Part shown: piece by piece, positions 62,001 through 64,000 of the stretch | How the letters are laid out: every line of letters begins with the position of its first letter | Position numbering within the stretch: position 1 is the stretch's first letter | From: a bacterium | GTDB taxonomy: Bacteria; Zixibacteria; MSB-5A5; CAIYYT01 | Assembly (NCBI GenBank): GCA_016708315.1 | Contig: JADJGC010000023.1 | Coordinates: 682,001 to 746,000, forward strand | Direction: 5' to 3' | DNA: 64,000 nucleotides | Made by a program: the position numbers and the translations under genes | The notes under the pieces: model-generated | Told to the model about the DNA's origin: nothing | What the model saw: the letters and a program-made list of their open reading frames with translations, nothing else | The model's database searches: none

Positions 62001-62120
62001 AATATTCCTCCGCGAATCTGCGGTTAAGATGCTCTTGGTGGGAAAATGTATGGTTTTGTTGGGTGGGGTGGTTAGGGATATTTTTGACGATATCCTGGTC
62101 ACAATCCGCCACAATAATAA

Positions 62121-62146
62121 AGCGGCAGACGTTGCCATCTGCCGCT
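62121..62146 (-). terminator. Terminator after htpX
   Basis: A 9-bp perfect stem (AGCGGCAGA / TCTGCCGCT) with an 8-nt loop is followed on the minus strand by a T-rich run (TTTATTATTG). It lies 30 bp after the htpX stop. Confidence 0.75.
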
Positions 62147-62175
62147 CACCATTTCACATACTTACGAATACTGTA

Positions 62176-63024
62176 TTATGCAAATCTCATCTGCTCAAGC
62201 CGCTTGACGCGCTCTTCCATCGGCGGATGCGTTGAGAACAAACTGGTGATCCCGCCGCGGCCAAAGAGCGGATTGACGATGAACATATGCGCCGTCGCTG
62301 GGGAGGCATCCATCGGCACTTTTTGCGCCGCTGTATGCAGCTTGCGCAGAGCATTCGCCAAATCATTGGGATTGCCATGATACTTGGCGCCGCCGGCATC
62401 GGCTAAGTATTCGCGCGAACGCGAAATTGCCATCTGAATCATCATCGCCGCAATCGGCGCGATAATCGCCATCGCGATGACAGCTATCGGCGAACCGCCG
62501 CGATCGTTGTCGGATCGTCCGCCGCCGAAAATCGCCGCAAATTGCGCCATGTGGGCCAGCATCGAAATCGCACCGGCAAACACTGCCGCGATGGTGCCGA
62601 TCAAAATATCGCGATGCTTGATATGCGCCAGCTCGTGGCCAAGCACACCGCGAAGTTCCGGCTCGGTCAGAATGCGCATGATTCCCTGCGTGACAGCTAC
62701 CGCCGCGTGCTCCGGATTACGACCGGTCGCGAATGCGTTCGGTGTGTCGTTCGGAACGATGTAAACCTTGGGCATCGGCAACTCTGCCCGCTGTGCCAAT
62801 TCGCGCACCATATTGTAAAGACGCGGCTGCTGGGCTTCGGTGACTTCCTGCGCCTTGTACATCTTGAGGACGATCTTGTCCGAGAACCAATAACTGAAAA
62901 AGTTCATTCCCAGCGCGAAGACGAAGGCGATTACCATTCCGCCTTGACCGCCCAGCGCGTAACCAATCCCGACAGCCAATACCATCAACAAGGCCATCAG
63001 GAAGGTCGTTTTCATTGTGTTCAT
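62176..63024 (-). CDS. htpX: Membrane zinc peptidase HtpX, M48 family
   Basis: HtpX degrades misfolded membrane proteins. The 282-residue protein has two N-terminal membrane helices, the zinc motif VLGHELAHIKHRD, two further helices and the downstream Glu ligand in SREYLADAGGAKY. The ATG follows GGAGG by ten nt; a -10 TATAAT lies at 63091-63086 on the same strand. It sits between the peptidase gene and hprK. Confidence 0.96.
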   Translation of the reverse strand: MNTMKTTFLMALLMVLAVGIGYALGGQGGMVIAFVFALGMNFFSYWFSDKIVLKMYKAQEVTEAQQPRLYNMVRELAQRAELPMPKVYIVPNDTPNAFATGRNPEHAAVAVTQGIMRILTEPELRGVLGHELAHIKHRDILIGTIAAVFAGAISMLAHMAQFAAIFGGGRSDNDRGGSPIAVIAMAIIAPIAAMMIQMAISRSREYLADAGGAKYHGNPNDLANALRKLHTAAQKVPMDASPATAHMFIVNPLFGRGGITSLFSTHPPMEERVKRLEQMRFA

Positions 63025-63085
63025 TATTTCAAAACCTCCATCACTTTCACTTCAAGCGACGCTTCTACCTGCGTCATATCGCTAC

Positions 63086-63091
63086 ATTATA
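63086..63091 (-). promoter_or_regulatory. -10 box of htpX
   Basis: A perfect TATAAT on the minus strand about 60 bp before the htpX start; the -35 region is not clear. Confidence 0.4.
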
Positions 63092-63233
63092 CGCAACCCG
63101 CCGGTAAGTTCACCAGCGAATTCGATTCGATACATTAAACGGTGTTGGGGGAGTTACAGTTCCAGAAATCGGAACGCTCCGGCGAGCTTGCCGCCGGGAA
63201 GGCACATCATATCAACGGGATACGGTGATTCAG

Positions 63234-64000
63234 CTATTCGAAATCCGACTCGAGATAGTCCATCGTCATTTGCTGGCGGTGGATGCGTTCCGACAGGCGC
63301 TTGGACAACGCTTCCGCCGCGTTTTCACCATAGACCTTGAGCATATGATTCATCGCGATCACTTCGGAAATGACGGTGATATTCTTGCCGGGCGAAATCG
63401 GAATCGTGACGACCGGAATTTCAACGCCAAGCACCGTCGTGTAGCGCTCTTCCAATCCAAGGCGTTCATACTGCGAGCCGCCTTCCCAGACCGAGAGCCG
63501 GACCTCAACCTCGACGCGCTTCTGCAAACGGATAGCGCGAATACCAAACAGCTTCTCGATATCAATTACGCCGATGCCGCGCACTTCCATGTGATGCCCC
63601 AGCAGTTCGTTGCTCTGCCCGATGATTGTCGATTGCGCTTTGCGGGTGATCTTGACCATGTCGTCGGCGACCAGGCGATGTCCGCGCTCGACCAAGTCGA
63701 GTGCGCATTCCGATTTGCCGATTCCCGACTTGCCGGTATACAACAGGCCGACGCCGTACACATCGACGAGCGTGCCGTGCTTGGTTATTGATGGCGCGAA
63801 GATGTTATCGAGAATTGTCGAAAGGCGCGTGATGAAGTCGGTTGTCGACATCCGCGTTGACAATAGCGGCACTTTGGCGCGGTCGGCAACTTCCATCATT
63901 TCCTTTGTCGGAGCGATTCCCTTGGTCACAACCAAAACCGGCACCGGAAACGAAGTGAGTTTCTCCATCGATTCGGTGCGCTGTTTCGGCGACAGCGAAG
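63234..64000 (-). CDS. hprK: HPr kinase/phosphorylase, partial (N-terminus outside the window)
   Basis: HprK phosphorylates a serine of HPr or an equivalent protein, linking sugar status to regulation. The frame is open to the window edge. The visible 255 residues hold the end of the N-terminal domain, then the kinase domain with the P-loop YTGKSGIGKSECAL, HRLVADDMV, VRGIGVIDIEKLFG, VRLSVWEGG and a C-terminal helix. It is the standard bacterial form and may, as in Proteobacteria, act with a partial PTS. Its HPr partner is not seen here. Confidence 0.96.
   Translation of the reverse strand, partial: SLSPKQRTESMEKLTSFPVPVLVVTKGIAPTKEMMEVADRAKVPLLSTRMSTTDFITRLSTILDNIFAPSITKHGTLVDVYGVGLLYTGKSGIGKSECALDLVERGHRLVADDMVKITRKAQSTIIGQSNELLGHHMEVRGIGVIDIEKLFGIRAIRLQKRVEVEVRLSVWEGGSQYERLGLEERYTTVLGVEIPVVTIPISPGKNITVISEVIAMNHMLKVYGENAAEALSKRLSERIHRQQMTMDYLESDFE

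Noticed and set aside
1..64000. tRNA or rRNA genes, CRISPR arrays, transposases and prophage genes
   Set aside because: No T-loop-bearing cloverleaf, regularly spaced repeat, transposase or integrase motif was found by eye; a covariance search could still find a small RNA.

Overview
The window looks like a chromosomal stretch from an uncultivated, probably anaerobic, Gram-negative bacterium of the FCB assemblage (a Zixibacteria-like lineage is my best guess, held weakly). Outer-membrane traits are a lipid A acyltransferase-like protein, an OmpA/TSP3 protein, an AsmA-like protein and lipoproteins. A secreted protein that Bacteroidetes databases mislabel as asparagine synthetase points to FCB. 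A large hydrogenase/heterodisulfide-reductase operon points to anaerobic H2 metabolism. I see no rRNA, tRNA, CRISPR array, insertion sequence or prophage. Most space is filled by tightly packed genes, many overlapping by 4 nt.

Layout. 0-4.8 kb: the end of a histidine kinase with its sigma-54 response regulator, an AsmA-like protein and serine acetyltransferase. 4.9-6.3 kb: an unusual minus-strand cluster of a stand-alone protein resembling the N-terminal domain of cyanophycin synthetase (with an HxxEH motif) and three related 56-70 residue peptides. 6.5-12.5 kb: RarA, a secreted FCB protein, a degenerate ERCC4-HhH protein and a DUF2723 glycosyltransferase. 12.5-24.3 kb (minus): MtaB, then an operon running hdrC-hdrB-hdrA(N half)-nuoE-nuoF-[NuoG-like/HdrA C half fusion]-mvhD-mvhG-mvhA-maturation protease-zinc-finger protein. 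24.5-32.7 kb: FolE, an unknown, a four-repeat secreted protein, a frameshifted PfkB kinase, a GT4 glycosyltransferase, an SH3 lipoprotein, an LpxL-like acyltransferase and a membrane metallopeptidase. 32.9-39.9 kb (plus): an active/inactive M16 peptidase pair, a methyltransferase and two GT-C membrane proteins. 40-43 kb (minus): an ECF sigma/anti-sigma/two Spy-like proteins operon and a UPF0173 hydrolase. 43-49.6 kb (minus): Rrf2-NifS-MnmA followed by two paralogous beta-rich exported proteins, each with a frameshift near the C-terminus. 50-53 kb (plus): a SulP transporter and a bactofilin-like membrane protein. 53-59.7 kb (minus): an overlapping GGDEF-nagZ-anmK-spoIID-ompA operon. 59.8-64 kb (minus): a prolyl oligopeptidase, HtpX and the end of HprK.

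How the genes work together. The 14-24 kb operon should build one cytoplasmic electron-transfer assembly: MvhADG oxidises H2, the NuoE/NuoF/NuoG-like module reacts with NAD(H), a HdrA made of two polypeptides carries the FAD, and HdrBC handles a disulfide or similar acceptor. This is the composition expected for flavin-based electron bifurcation. The unusual part is that HdrA is cut between its FAD half and its C-terminal ferredoxin half, and the latter is fused to a diaphorase-type iron-sulfur module. The other candidate for a new system is the cyanophycin-synthetase-N-domain/peptide cluster, whose two best-matched peptides share a conserved body and have unrelated C-terminal tails.

A regulatory theme is visible. 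Several genes have a -10-like box ending about 6 nt before the start codon and no Shine-Dalgarno, which suggests leaderless mRNAs, while genes inside operons carry clear AGGAGG-type sites.
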